Source: Blepharisma stoltei (Eukaryota > Ciliophora > Heterotrichea > Heterotrichida > Blepharismidae). Taken from it: 64,000 nt of DNA. Within the stretch, counting starts at the first letter, position 1. Every line of letters begins with the position of its first letter. The position numbers were made by a program, and so were the translations under genes. The stretch is from positions 566,001 to 630,000 of the forward strand of contig CAJZBQ010000051.1 in assembly GCA_914767885.1 (NCBI GenBank), written 5' to 3'. The notes under the pieces were generated by a model, which saw nothing but the letters and a program-made list of their open reading frames with translations, did no database searches and was not told the origin of the DNA. Of this stretch, positions 44,340-55,951 are shown in pieces.

Positions 44340-45232
44340 TTAATGTCTATTAAAATATCTTGTGATAATTTGAAGTTATTTTAAAGAGTGATAAAATCTT
44401 AGTATGTATAGGCAAATTGAATTGTTGTGATATGATAAAAATTAATGATGCATATTTGCGTTAACAAAATTTGAAATTGCTTATAAATGTTGAGGAGAAT
44501 TTTTTGCTTAATGTTTTGAGCTAGGCTAGAGAGTGATTTTCTTAGGATATACATATATGTGATAGATAAAATTTGTGAATTCCACCATTTTACCAACTAT
44601 TCCCTAACTCTCTTACTCCCCCACTCCGTGAGCGAACAAAATATTTTTTTAATAGAAAAATTTTTATGAAAAAAAATTTGATATATAAGTGATAATTATT
44701 ATAATGAATCCTTAGCTAATTCTGTTTAATTTTAAAACAAATTGAGTTTTAGAACATAAATTTTACAAATTAAATAAATATTTGCTTTCCAGTTTTTGAG
44801 GCTTAGAATTTTTTTTAAATTTCGAAGAAATGTAAAATTTATAGAATATCATCATTATAAATTTTATTATAAGTAAATTCTTTAAATTATTTTAGCCTAT
44901 AATGAGCAATACTCTGTTTTATTGCATATAAAGCATAGAGAGGCCTAATAAGTCGTAATCTTATTTTAAGGGCAATAAAAAATTATATGACCTTGCATTT
45001 CAAATTTTTGTAAAGATTTGTGTAAATATATTAGCTAGTTAAAATACTTTTACTTAGTATTGAAACTTAAAGTAGAAAATTCATTGACGACAGATCTTAT
45101 TCAGGTTTCTGAATTTTCTCCATAGCATAGTAATGGCAAGCTTTACTAATTTTTTCTCTCAAGAATGCAATGAAGTTTATACTTAATTCTGCAAAATGGC
45201 AGCTAAAAAGAATTTAATTTTAACAAAACTTA
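44340..45232. other. intergenic, with truncated MITE
   Basis: About 890 bases, very A+T-rich. Contains the truncated family 1 MITE at 44614; the rest (44850-45230) shows no gene or repeat that I recognise. Confidence 0.45.
44614..44840 (+). mobile_element. truncated MITE family 1 copy
   Basis: Starts TA-CTCCCCCACTCCGTGAGCGAAC and follows the family interior (GATATATAAGTGATAATTAT, then the TAATTCTGTTTAATTTTAAA block) but then loses similarity; the right palindrome is absent. Confidence 0.8.
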
Positions 45233-45685
45233 TTAGCTTATATTTGTTTGTGCAGGATGCTCTCTTGCCATATGGGCTTTCATCATATATTTATTATATA
45301 TAAGTTTGCCGCATTTCTTGCAAGGCACTCGTGTGATCTTATCATGCACTTGTTTAACATGTGACTTGAGTGCATTCTCATTTTTAAAGTATTTCCCACA
45401 CTTTGCACAAAGAGCAGTCTTATCAGACTTCGAGTGCACCTTGCCTATATGCTGGCTTAATCCTTTCTTACATGAAAAATCTGCATAGCAGATTTGGCAT
45501 ACTTGACTTTCTTCTTCACTTTCAGATGAGTCAGGATTTTGCTCAGAAGCCAGAAATACAGCAGTGCCTAAGAGAGAGTAGTAAAAGTTAATACAGAAGT
45601 TTATAAGGCACTCATTCTGGTTTTGCTCAAAAATATTCTCAGCTTGGGAAAGGTCTTCTGTCTTGTTATTTGAGCTTGCTTCCAT
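45233..45685 (-). CDS. C2H2 zinc-finger protein
   Basis: 150 residues. Three consecutive fingers: CQICYADF...HIGKVH, CAKCGKYF...HVKQVH and CKKCGKLI...HMAREH. The N-terminal half contains an acidic stretch (SSESEEESQ) and a hydrophobic patch (NFCINFYYSLLGTAVFLA) unusual for a nuclear factor. Nucleic-acid binding is likely; targets are unknown. Single exon. Confidence 0.85.
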   Translation of the reverse strand: MEASSNNKTEDLSQAENIFEQNQNECLINFCINFYYSLLGTAVFLASEQNPDSSESEEESQVCQICYADFSCKKGLSQHIGKVHSKSDKTALCAKCGKYFKNENALKSHVKQVHDKITRVPCKKCGKLIYNKYMMKAHMAREHPAQTNIS

Positions 45686-46615
45686 TAATTTTATATATTA
45701 AATTATGCTGATAAAATTTTATCTAGTAATTTTCTTATGGATTAAGTTTAAGGATTTAAATTTACTACAGAAACTTCAAACTCCCCCATTTAATAAATAA
45801 CACTTTTATGTGTTTTATTTTATATTAAAAATATTTTTAAAAAAATTAATATGAAATTTAGTTTTAATTAATTTAACATTGAAATTTTAAATTTTAAAAA
45901 ATCAAAAAGAACAATTTCAAAATTGATATTAATTGAGGGAGTTATAATTTAAAAGTATAAAATTTATTAAAATAATTGAATTTTGTAATGTACACAAATA
46001 GAGGATTTTTAAGAAGAGACAAAAACTCCAAATGAACTCAAAATATTTTTAACCCATATCCCCGTATGGTTAAGCATAAACCCAGCACCCCTCTCAATGT
46101 CAAACTAGGTAGCATTGGCAGTAAGAAATAAAAGAGATATGCAGTATTTTCGCTTCAATGCTATTAAAGCGCGACTTATAGCATGCTATACATATAGTTA
46201 ATACTTTATTTACATTCCTGCTATAATCAAAAAAATATGGCAAAAAATTTTTTAAACTAATGAATATAGAGAAATACGCTATATTTCGCTTTCTTATCGT
46301 ATTTTTGCATGCATCAATCCATTTGAGTTCTGTTTTAAAAATTAATAGGCACAAATAGATCAATTCAAGCATTACTGTGTATCATATGATATACAATATC
46401 TACATCATTACGCTAAATTAATGCGTCTTAACAGATTTAATATAATTAAATAGCTTATTTACATATAATGCATGATATATCTAATTTAAATTTAATGCAA
46501 AACTATGAGCTAAATTTTAGAGCCATTTAAAAATGGATTGCACATAATAGGGATATAAAATAAGGTATTATAAAGACTAGGTAGTTAGGTATTGATAAGG
46601 GGGAGATGCTTATGC
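45686..46615. other. intergenic, with one MITE-like element
   Basis: About 930 bases upstream of divergent genes, so both promoters are here. Apart from the element at 45780-45957, and a GGGGGAG motif at 46599 resembling a MITE terminus, nothing was recognised. Confidence 0.4.
45780..45957. mobile_element. MITE-like element with AACTCCCCC ... GAGGGAGTT ends
   Basis: About 178 bp, starting AACTCCCCCATTTAATAAAT and ending TTAATTGAGGGAGTTA. The ends are inverted repeats of the CTCCC/GGGAG class. Intergenic, so no reading frame tests its excision. Confidence 0.6.
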
Positions 46616-48541
46616 ATGGCCACCCGTACTACTCAGCTTGCTGTGCCTACGTATCCTAAAATATACGAAGGAAAAAACAAATCTTTATCTCCTACAAAGC
46701 CTATTAGCACTAATGAAGAAGCTGACCTTTTAGATCAATTCGGAATTAGAAGCAAGTTTAATGGCAGTTTCAACCCAAGTCCACAACCTCAACCTAAGTT
46801 TGAAATAGCTCCAACAGCAGGTTATGAATCAGCTTGAAGGCTTCATCAAAGTCCTAAAGTTTTAAAAGCCCCTCCTCTAAATCTTCACAAAACCAACTCA
46901 ATTTTTGAAATTCAAAGCGACAAAGGCTATGGTGGTTTTCGTCGATTTGCAGGGATGGGATTTCTGATTACGCCAAATTTAGCCTTTACCACAAACATGG
47001 TAATCCCAAACGCCACCCAGGCTACTAAATCAAGTGTGCATTTTTTGGATTCTTACAACATTCCTCATGGGTTTGACCCAAATGAGTTTTTCTTTACGCA
47101 TGAAGAACTAAACTTTACTATCATTGCGTTTAAAAAAGCTCCATATGGTGAATACAAGCTACCACTGCCGTTACACGAATTTTTCTCTTTAAAAGTAGAC
47201 GACCCTGTAGTGCTTTACCACAAAAAGGTAGACTGCAAAAACGCTACACTAATAGATGAAGATACATTTTGCTACACTTCAGGGACTGATATTCCCCAAG
47301 GCTTGCCAATTTTTGATTATAATTGAGAGCTGCAAGGAATTCACAACACATCGACATTTGGGACTAAAATAAACCAAGCAACCAGAGTTGATGCCATTTT
47401 TAGATTTTTGCTTTCGATAAGGCACATGATTAAACACCAAGAACTTGATATGATGCTTGAATCGCAGCCTTATGAAGTTATTCAGCAAGCTCCAAAAAAA
47501 CCGGTTATTGAGCAAAATATTTATTTATTTTGGTTCGAATGATTCACGAGAAATATTTTTCGATATAATTCGACACTCGAACTATGAAATAGGCTTGAGC
47601 CTAGTAATTTAAGGGAACTTGATGCTTCAGAGAACTGATATTTTTTATGAAATAGTAGAATGGCTTATACGCCTACAGGAAATTGTGTAATCCTCGGAGG
47701 AGTTTCTGATAGAAAAGGTACAATAAAAAATGATGCTTATTTATACAAACCTTCTGATAACACCTTGCATAAATTGCCAGGAATGCTTGAAGCGAGAGAG
47801 TCACCAGCAATAGTGTGCTTGGAACAATATGTATTTGTACTGGGAGGAAGAGCAGGATTAAGCACTTGTGAGAGATTTAGCTTTGATACATATGAGTGGG
47901 TAAGCATTGCACCTATGGTTCAAGGGAGGTATTCTCATTGTGCATGCGCTTTACAAGGAGATAGATTTATTTATGCAATCGGAGGGTGTCCTATTGAAGT
48001 GGTTGGGAAAAGCATTGAAAGGTATTTGATTGAAGAAAATACGTGGGAACTTGTAGCTCTTGCTCTTCCTGAACCACTGACACTTTTTGGAGCTTTACCT
48101 GTTTCGCAAAATAAAATTGCACTGTTGGGTGGGAAATACACTAAGAGGGTTTTTGTATTTGAAGTAAATGAAATGTACATTGATACTCATTATAATCCTA
48201 GATACTTGATGCCTGAAAGTGATATTTTTAGACTTCATGAGATCCCAAGCTTCACAAGTAATGTGGAAACAGTATTTCCAGTTGTAATTGATGAAGGAAG
48301 TGATAAAGTTTTAATAATGTCTGGAAATGATGGCTATGCGCATTTGCAGCTGACAACTTATCCCTATAAGCATTTCTTAACGCTCAGTAACCCTGTTCAA
48401 CCACAGCTACAAAAAAATACTCTCTCAAGGTCTTATCCTGAGCTTTCACAAATCAGAAACACAGGTCTGCTACCTCCAATCCACTCGAAAGGTTATTTAG
48501 TTTCTCCTCATCAGTACAGCTCAAGCCGAATGTATCTATAG
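46616..48541 (+). CDS. fusion of degenerate trypsin-like protease domain and kelch repeats
   Basis: 641 residues. After an N-terminal linker, FAGMGFLITPNLAFTTNMVI, LNFTIIAFKK and PQGLPIFDYNWELQGIHN match the strands of a trypsin-like serine-protease fold, but the catalytic positions look lost: no His after the TTN, Asn for Asp in LNF, and no GxSG at the nucleophile. Kelch repeats follow (VILGGVSDRKG; VFVLGGRAGLS; YAIGGCPIEVVG; ALLGGKYTKR). Several UGA Trp codons (YESAWRLHQ, NWELQ, FEWFTR, ENWYFLWN) are required for one frame. Probably a protein-binding scaffold. Start chosen at ATG 46616 (MATRTTQL); an upstream ATG at 46612 is out of frame. Confidence 0.75.
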
Positions 48542-48936
48542 CTAATAAATTTCAACTTTAATTAAACCCTGATGAAATAATCTTATGTAAGTGAATGTAT
48601 ATGGCAAAGAAACCCTTATTTTTTATATCTGCAACCACTAATTAAGAATATTAAATAATAATTGTAAGATAAAAGGTGGCTAGTTTTAAAAGCAATTCTT
48701 AGTTTTCGTTCAATTCAGCTTTTTATACTATGCAAGTTTTGTTAATTTGTATTCATTAAAATATCTGCAGAGGAAAATTTATTTTTTTATATATCCCTCT
48801 GATTCTCCACTTTCAATTTCAAAACTTATGAATATTCTTTGTTTGATGTTGAATTTTAGAAAGTTAAGAATCAAGTGTAAATTAGATCTAAGCCGTTACT
48901 TTTTCTTTAAACCTTTGCTTATCAAAGGGATAATAA
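48542..48936. other. intergenic, AT-rich
   Basis: About 395 bases between two plus-strand genes. No motif or repeat seen. Presumed promoter of the membrane-protein gene. Confidence 0.4.
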
Positions 48937-51900
48937 ATGGCATTAATAACCTTCTTTCTGCTTCTAAAAGAAGTTTTCTGTTTGACTTATTCAATGTATC
49001 CAGCCACCAATCCTCCTCCTGCTCGAAGAAAAGGCTGCACTATGCAAGCAATCCCAGACAAAAATATGACTGTGTTCTTTGGAGGATATGATACCCATGA
49101 AAATATTTACGGGGATTTATGATCTTATAAATTTGATGTAGATCAATGGGAGCAGATATTTTCCTCAGATGGAAATGATCCAGGTATTATTTATTTAGTT
49201 CCAAGGTATAATGCGGCGTCATTTTATATTGAAGCATCGACTCAATTTTGTATTTGGGGTGGAAATACTAATAGAGGGCAACTAAATGACTTATGATGCT
49301 TTAGTCTTAAATTTTTATCATGGACTAAGAAGGCTCAAGAAGGGACTGATCTTCCAAGCCCGAAATATAACATGGGCTATACATCTTGGAAAGATTCGGG
49401 TTTTAGTCTCGCGGCTTCTAATAATGTGAAGTTTGCTATTTTTGGTGGAGTTGAGACTAGTGACTACAGTAATGATCTTTTTATGTAATTTATAAGTAGT
49501 TTGGATACAAATACCTGAACTTGGACTTTAAGTAGTTATGAGGGAGAAACTAAGCCAGAAAGCCAAGATTTTCCTGTTATATTTTATTACAATAATTCTA
49601 TATATCTGATATATGGACTAACTTGGGATAATGAGGATTATGATTATTATCAAGTCAAATTTTATAAATACAATTTAACCTCTTCGGAATGGGAAGACAT
49701 AACCAACAAAAATGATCCCTATACGTTCAGGCAATATGCGCAGGGTGTGGTAGTTGGTGATACGTTTTATTATTTCTTTGGAGTATCCTCAGACTGGTCA
49801 GACTATCCAAATATATGTGAAAAAGTGGATTTAACGGATCCAACCTACCCTTGATCTGAAGTTAAAATAAGAGGTGATAATGATGAGTATTTGGGAAGAG
49901 AAACTTTTGGAATAGCAACAATAAATGAAGCAATTCATATTTTCGGAGGCACACAATGATCAATACAAGTTAATAGCTTTGTATCAATTAAGTATGAAAC
50001 TGACCCTATGACCTATAATTACGATGAAAATTACATCAGTCCAGGAGCAAGAATTGATCATTCATTGAACTATGTTGGAGGGTATTTACTTTTATTTGGA
50101 GGAGAATTCAATGGAGATTATAGCATGGACTTATGGCAGCTCGATATAACAACCTTTATATGAAAGTATTTGAATCCTGGTGGTGATATTCCTCCAGCAC
50201 GTTCAAATCATGGGTCGGCTTCAAGAGGAGACGTTCTGATCATATGGGGGGGAGAAGGATCTGAAGGATATCTAAATGATGCGTATATATATAATATACT
50301 AACAAATACATGACAGCTCTTGGATAATAGCGGTAGTGCAGCTCCAAGTCCGAGAATAGGAGCCTGTGTTGGTATCGATTTTTCCAGAATACTCATTTAT
50401 GGAGGTCTTGATCGTGATGGTGTCAAGGATGAGCTCTGGCTATTCGATTTAGGAACTCATATATATTCCTTACTTGACTCAAATATTGATGATGGTCCAG
50501 AGCCACTCTATAAAGCTTCATGTGACTATGAATCAGATGGAGAAGGGAAATTTTATGTGATGCTTGGGATTGATAAATACGAATATCCTTTGAATGGCAT
50601 GTTTTATTATGATCTCGCAAAGGATAAGTGGATAACAATATACAATAATAATACGAATGTTCAGTGGAGCAGAGGAAATGCACAAGCATTTAAAGTGAAA
50701 GATCGATATCTAATCTTTGGTGGTGAAGACATATGGCAACCTTCTTTAGATGTCTTCTATTACAATGCAACAAGCAAACAATTCACAAAATTAACTGACC
50801 TGTTTACATATGTATGGTCTGCTGCAGCTGAGTATATTGGAAGCACTGTCATTATTTATGGAGGAGCAGCTGATACTGGAATGACAGTGAGAAGGTCGAT
50901 TCCATCTACTAATCAATTTGGAATGGATTTATTATCAGACTGCTCATCCTCAGCTGAATGCTACTGGCAATGTAGCCCTGGCACCTATAAAAGCGGAAAA
51001 ACGTGCTATTTATGTCCGCCAGGAACTTATCAACCAATATATGGGGGGACGTGCCAATCATGCAAGCGTGGCACCTATTATCAATATTATGGGGCAACTT
51101 CTGCAAGCCAATGCTACCCTTGCTCAGAAGGGACTTTTAATAATAAAACAGGAGCAAGCTACTGCTTGGTATGCCCATATGGCTCGAGCTGCCCAGCCGG
51201 CAGCACAGCCCCTTCTTGGTTCGATACAGATAAATATGATAGCTCAATTCAGCCGGATTTATTAGACAGTGGTGAATCAGAAGCCTCTTCTAATGCTGCA
51301 ATAGTGTATTCTACAGTTGGGTCAGTTGGGGCTTTGATTTTGATCATAGTACTTATTTTCTATGAAAGAATGACCTTCTTAGTAAAAATTGATGCGTACA
51401 CTGACAAGCATGAGAAAAAATTAAACATGCCTGTAATCCTTAAAAAAACTAAGGTGGGTGGCTATTTCACAATACTTTTCTTTGTGCTGTGCATTATGAT
51501 TGTAGTTAATACAATCATAAATTATGTAGTAAATAATGAAATGGAAGTAAAAGCCCTAGTGCCTCTTATCGTAATGGACGAGACAGTTTCAAAGTATACT
51601 GCAGACATGGTAGTTAATGTAGAGGTAAAAAACTATGGTGGCATGTGCATTGATCAAAATGGAGACTGTGATAATTCGATATCATATGCTATAATAAATA
51701 TGCATGGAACAAGTATTGATATGTCATGCAGTGCAAACACAACCAACAACGATTGCATTCTGTATATAAGATGCCACGATTGCCAAGTTGAAAATGGTGC
51801 ATATATTTTCTATTCATTTTTATCTAGTGAAAGTTATTCAACGGGCTTTACAGTCAACGTGACCTCATTTTCTTCAATTCCTGATAAAAGCAGCAGCTAT

Positions 51901-52449
51901 CAAGCTTCAGTTTACTCTTCAGATGAGAAAGTATTTAGAGGGGCTACTGCATCAATTTATAATTTCGATACGGTTCCATCGGTATTTGATATTTAGTACT
52001 TCAAAGATTCCAATGGCGATAATAATACTGGCTATCATCTTGCACTATATGAATCCCCAACTCCAGGAAGTCAGTTCAAAACAAATGAGTAATCTTTATT
52101 CAGGCTTGCAGTTTCTTATGATTTATATCTAAGGCTGAATTTCAATAAAAATTCAAACTGTCTTTATACCAAAAGAAGCTTGAAGCAAACATGGCTGCAA
52201 TTAATCAGTGCCTTGCTGGGATCAATATTTGGGCTTTTAGGAGCAATTGGAGGAGCTATGGCATTTGTTGAGGGAAATATAGACGCTCAAGCCAGCAAAG
52301 CAGATTCTCAAATGAAAGCTGATAAGATTGCAGATGAAGAAGAAAGACTTGAAATGATGATTCGCGGGTTTACGGAGGACGGTGAAAAGAAAGGATATTT
52401 CAACGATTATATTTCGAGCGATAACTCCCATAGGAACATGCCCGATTAA
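48937..52449 (+). CDS. kelch-repeat, cysteine-rich multipass membrane protein, three 15-nt introns
   Basis: 1155 residues. Starts MALITFFLLLKEVFCLTYS, a signal peptide. Extracellular kelch repeats (VFFGGYDTHENIYGDLW, YLLLFGGEFNGDY, VLIIWGGEGSEGYLND, ILIYGGLDRDGVKD) precede a GCC2/GCC3-type Cys-rich segment (CSPGTYKSG, CPPGTYQPIYGGTC, CSEGTFNNKTGASYC). Membrane segments: SVGALILIIVLIFY, FTILFFVLCIMIVV, and a third near the C-terminus (LISALLGSIFGLLGAIGGA). Introns are 49485-49499, 51982-51996 and 52089-52103, each exactly 15 nt. Many UGA Trp codons. Likely a surface or vacuolar protein; ciliates encode many of this build. Confidence 0.88.
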
Positions 52450-52549
52450 ACCATCCATTAATAAATAACATTTAGAATCTAAATATGTATGAAGTTAAAT
52501 ATTTTATGCTTTAATTGTGTTAATTTATCTAGTTTCAGTGAATTTTTAT

Positions 52550-53785
52550 TTAATCTATTAGCCCTTTCTCTTGCATAACCCTTTTCATCGTTTCTCCAAT
52601 TTTTGCAGGTGATCTTGTCACAACAACTCCAGCGTCTTCTAAAGCTTTGATTTTCGAATCAGCCCCGCCTTTACCTCCAGATATAATAGCTCCAGCGTGT
52701 CCCATCCTTTTTCCTGGAGGAGCACTAATTCCTGCAATAAACGAAACAACAGGTTTCTTTGCTACATTATAAGTCTTCAGCCACTCTGCTGCATCCTCTT
52801 CTCCAGTCCCTCCGATTTCTCCAATCAGTACAATTCCTTCAGTTTCTGGGTCATTAACGAACTTCTCTAGGACATCAATGAAGTCAGAGCCCTTGAATGG
52901 GTCTCCTCCTATCCCAATCACAGTGGACTGTCCTAAGCCTTCCTTACTCCCCCTCCGTGAGTGAACAAAAGAATTTTGTTCGCTCACGGAGGGGGGTTAA
53001 TTTTTTTTTCGAAATTTTAAAAAAATCCTAATTCGCAAAAATTAGAAAGCAAATATTAATTTAATTTATAAAAATTTATGTTTTAAAACGCAAATTTTTA
53101 AAATTAAACAGAATTAGCTATAGATTTCATTATACTAATTATCACTTATATATCAGTTTTTTTATTAAAAAATTTTTGTTCGCTCACGGAGGGTGGGTTT
53201 TTGGGTAAAAAATAAGGATTTTTCTAATGGTTTTGTTCACTCACGGAGGGGGGGGGAGTTAGTAGTTTGGTCAACTGCTTCATAGGTAAGTGTTCCAGAT
53301 CTGCTTACAATTCCAATTTTGCCTGGGGTGTGGATATAGCCAGGCATGATCCCAATTTTGCACTCTCCTGGCTTGATAACTCCTGGACAGTTAGGCCCTA
53401 TAAGCTTACTTTTGCTTGATTTCAGTGCATCTTTGACTCGAACCATATCATGTTGTGGGATTCCTTCAGTAATGGTGACGATTAGAGGGATTTCCTCTTC
53501 TATACAATCTAAGATTGCTTGAGCTGCGAAGGATGGCGGCACGTAAATTGAGCTCGCCCATGGATTCACGGCTTGCTTTGCTTCTTTTACTGTATTAAAA
53601 ACAGGTACGCCCAAGTGGATTTTACCACCTTTGCCAGGAGTGACTCCACCCACAACATTTGTACCGTATTCGATTGCTTTGGTAGTGTGAAAAGTCCCTT
53701 GAGCTCCTGTTATGCCTTGGCAAATGACTGTGGTGTTCTTGTTGACGAACACTTTTGCTGTATGGCTAAACAGTCTTTTCAGCAT
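52550..53785 (-). CDS. SUCLG1: succinyl-CoA ligase alpha subunit, mitochondrial, split by a MITE IES
   Basis: 306 residues after IES removal, the family length. TCA-cycle enzyme making succinate and NTP from succinyl-CoA. The N-terminus [14 protein letters not shown] is a mitochondrial presequence. CoA-binding Rossmann fold: [18 protein letters not shown] and GGVTPGKGG; active-site histidine in [16 protein letters not shown]. The MITE (52945-53259) splits EAVDQTT from [18 protein letters not shown] excision restores the family sequence without residue loss. Both domains are complete. No intron. Confidence 0.96.
52945..53259 (-). mobile_element. IES: MITE family 1 copy, inverted, in succinyl-CoA ligase gene
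   Basis: 315 bp between TA at 52945-52946 and 53260-53261. Left palindrome CCCCTCCGTGAGTGAAC...GTTCGCTCACGGAGGGG; right tandem repeats GTTCGCTCACGGAGGG and GTTCACTCACGGAGGGGG. Interior matches the other copies in reverse with a deletion of about 60 bp. Confidence 0.93.
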
Positions 53786-53820
53786 TATAGATTTATATGA
53801 AAATTCATTAGAATAAAGTA

Positions 53821-55635
53821 TTATAACTCTGAAGACTCCTCAGTTTTCCGTCTTGCTGGCTGGTTTCCTCTCAGCATTTCTTTCAGCATATCAATTTTTT
53901 GGTCCCTTTCTTCTAGTTCTTTGCTGAGTTTTGATAAAAGGTCGCCTTCAATCAACTTAGCCCTCGAGTGGAATTTTTGCTCCATCCCTTTCAATTTCTC
54001 CATTTCCCCTTCCATCCTGGCGATTTCTTTGTTTTTCTTTAAGAGTTCTGTGTCTTTTTTGAACATTTCCTGCTTTATGGTCTGCAAAACCATCAGTGAC
54101 TTGTAAATTTTCCTTTCTCTGACCTTAAGATTGCTTTCGCTAGAGTGCTTGTCTTCAATCAAACTTGCGATTTTTGATTTCATAGAGGAAATTTGAGACT
54201 TCAAATCTTCTTCTCTCATAACAGCTTCATTGTTTTTTTTAGCGAGAAGCTCGATTTTGTTGTTTAAATTTTCGAGTTTGAAAATGTCGTTTTGGATGTC
54301 GAAATCTTTTTTCTGGACTTCTCGGTTAGCCATCTCGGCTTTATCTTTGAGATCTTGGATTCTTTGCTTATAGATTAGGATTTTGCTTTTCATGTGAGCT
54401 TGCCAATCAAGGTGCTCTTTATGGTGCCTTTCCATTATCTGTTTTAGGCTTTCTATTTGCTGGTCCTTTGTACTCTCTTCAGCTTTGTATTGTTTGAACT
54501 GCAAGTCGATTTTAAGGAGTTCCTGTTCGAGCTCGACAACTCTGGTGCTTGCATTGGGTTGTGCAGGCGATGAGTCAGATAATAAGTCAGTAGGGATATT
54601 GGCATGAAATGTATTACGGATTTCTTCTGCATGTCTTATTAAATCTTGGAGAGACCCAGTAATCTGAGGAAGTTCGCTCGAAATTCTATCTGGCCTTACA
54701 CTATTAAGTGCAACAATTTTCTTCTTCATTGAGTCTTCAAGGTCTTTTATGGAATTTTCAATTCGCTCAGCTGCCCCCTTAAACTTTTTCATCTTCTCTA
54801 TAGCTTGCTCAAACTTTGCTTTCTGTGTATCTTTTTTCGCTTTTCCTGCCATGTATTCTTCAAGCATTTTTTCGACTTGATCATAATACCCTTCTTTGGC
54901 TTTAAGCTCATGATATCTTCTTGCTGTTTCATCCAATTCATTGATCATATTCTCTACTTTCGCCACAAGTTCTTTATTATGCCCAGTTAGCTCATCTATT
55001 AATTTTGATAGCTGAATGTTATCATTTTTTAGCTCATCATTTTCTTCTCGTTTTTTTCCAAGTCTTATTTTTTGGACCTGGACTTCTCCTCTGATTTCTT
55101 CTTGTTGGTGGATAAGCTTTGCTCTTTCTAACTCTCACTCTACAAGTGAATTGTCGTATTGTTGCTTTAAATCTTCATATCGTTTTTCTTCTTTTTCTAA
55201 TATGAATCTTTGAGATAGCAGCTCAACTTCAAAGGCTTTTGATTTTTCTTGGAGTTCTTGAACGATGTTATTCTCTTTATTTAGTTTTAGCTTAGCTCTG
55301 AGAGATAATATTTCTCGGTTTAGTTCGTTGATTTTCATGTCTCTTGCATGCAACTGAAGCTGGATTTCTTCAGAAATTGGGCCGTTCTGAGTTTTCAAGA
55401 GTTCGTTGGTCCTCTGTTTGGATTGAAATTTGAGCTCAAGCTCTGAGTCCAGGACTGATTCCAATATATTTAGATTATCAAGGGTTGAAGAATCACTTTT
55501 TAATTTCGATTTTCTTGAGACACTTGCGGAGTTTCGAGTGGTTATGTCAGGTGTAAAAAGTGGGTTGGTCGCTTTATGGTTCTTTTTTCGTGTTGTGTCA
55601 CTTGTATGGGTTGAATTCTATATAGCGGTTACCAT
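53821..55635 (-). CDS. long coiled-coil protein whose start codon is followed by an intron
   Basis: 599 residues. The initiator ATG (55633-55635) is followed directly by a 15-nt intron, GTAACCGCTATATAG (55618-55632), then [16 protein letters not shown] short basic Ser/Thr-rich head leads into a coiled coil of over 500 residues (heptads from [15 protein letters not shown] to the C-terminal [14 protein letters not shown]). A UGA Trp occurs at SLVEWELERAKL. No domain other than coiled coil. Basal-body or cytoskeletal roles fit this type, as inference. Confidence 0.75.
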
Positions 55636-55951
55636 TGCTTATGCTTTATAGGATTGCAATATTTATAAATGAATTTTACAGTTTTACTTTTGGCAGAATA
55701 GCTCATCAAGAATAGCAAAATATAATTTTCCACAGAAATCATTGAAGTATATAATAGCATACTTCTATTACAAACTAAATGGCATTGAAGGCTATCAATG
55801 CTGTTTCCCAATACTATAATCATGATTTTATTCAATAAAAAAGAAAATCTACTATTTCAAAATCATTTTCTTTAATATATCTATCATTAACCCCTTATTT
55901 TTCCGATTTTCTCATATATTCCATTTTAAACCCACGTCTTTAATAAAATCA
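55636..55951. other. intergenic between divergent genes
   Basis: 316 bases, A+T-rich; must hold the promoters of the coiled-coil gene and of 14-3-3. No motif recognised. Confidence 0.4.
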
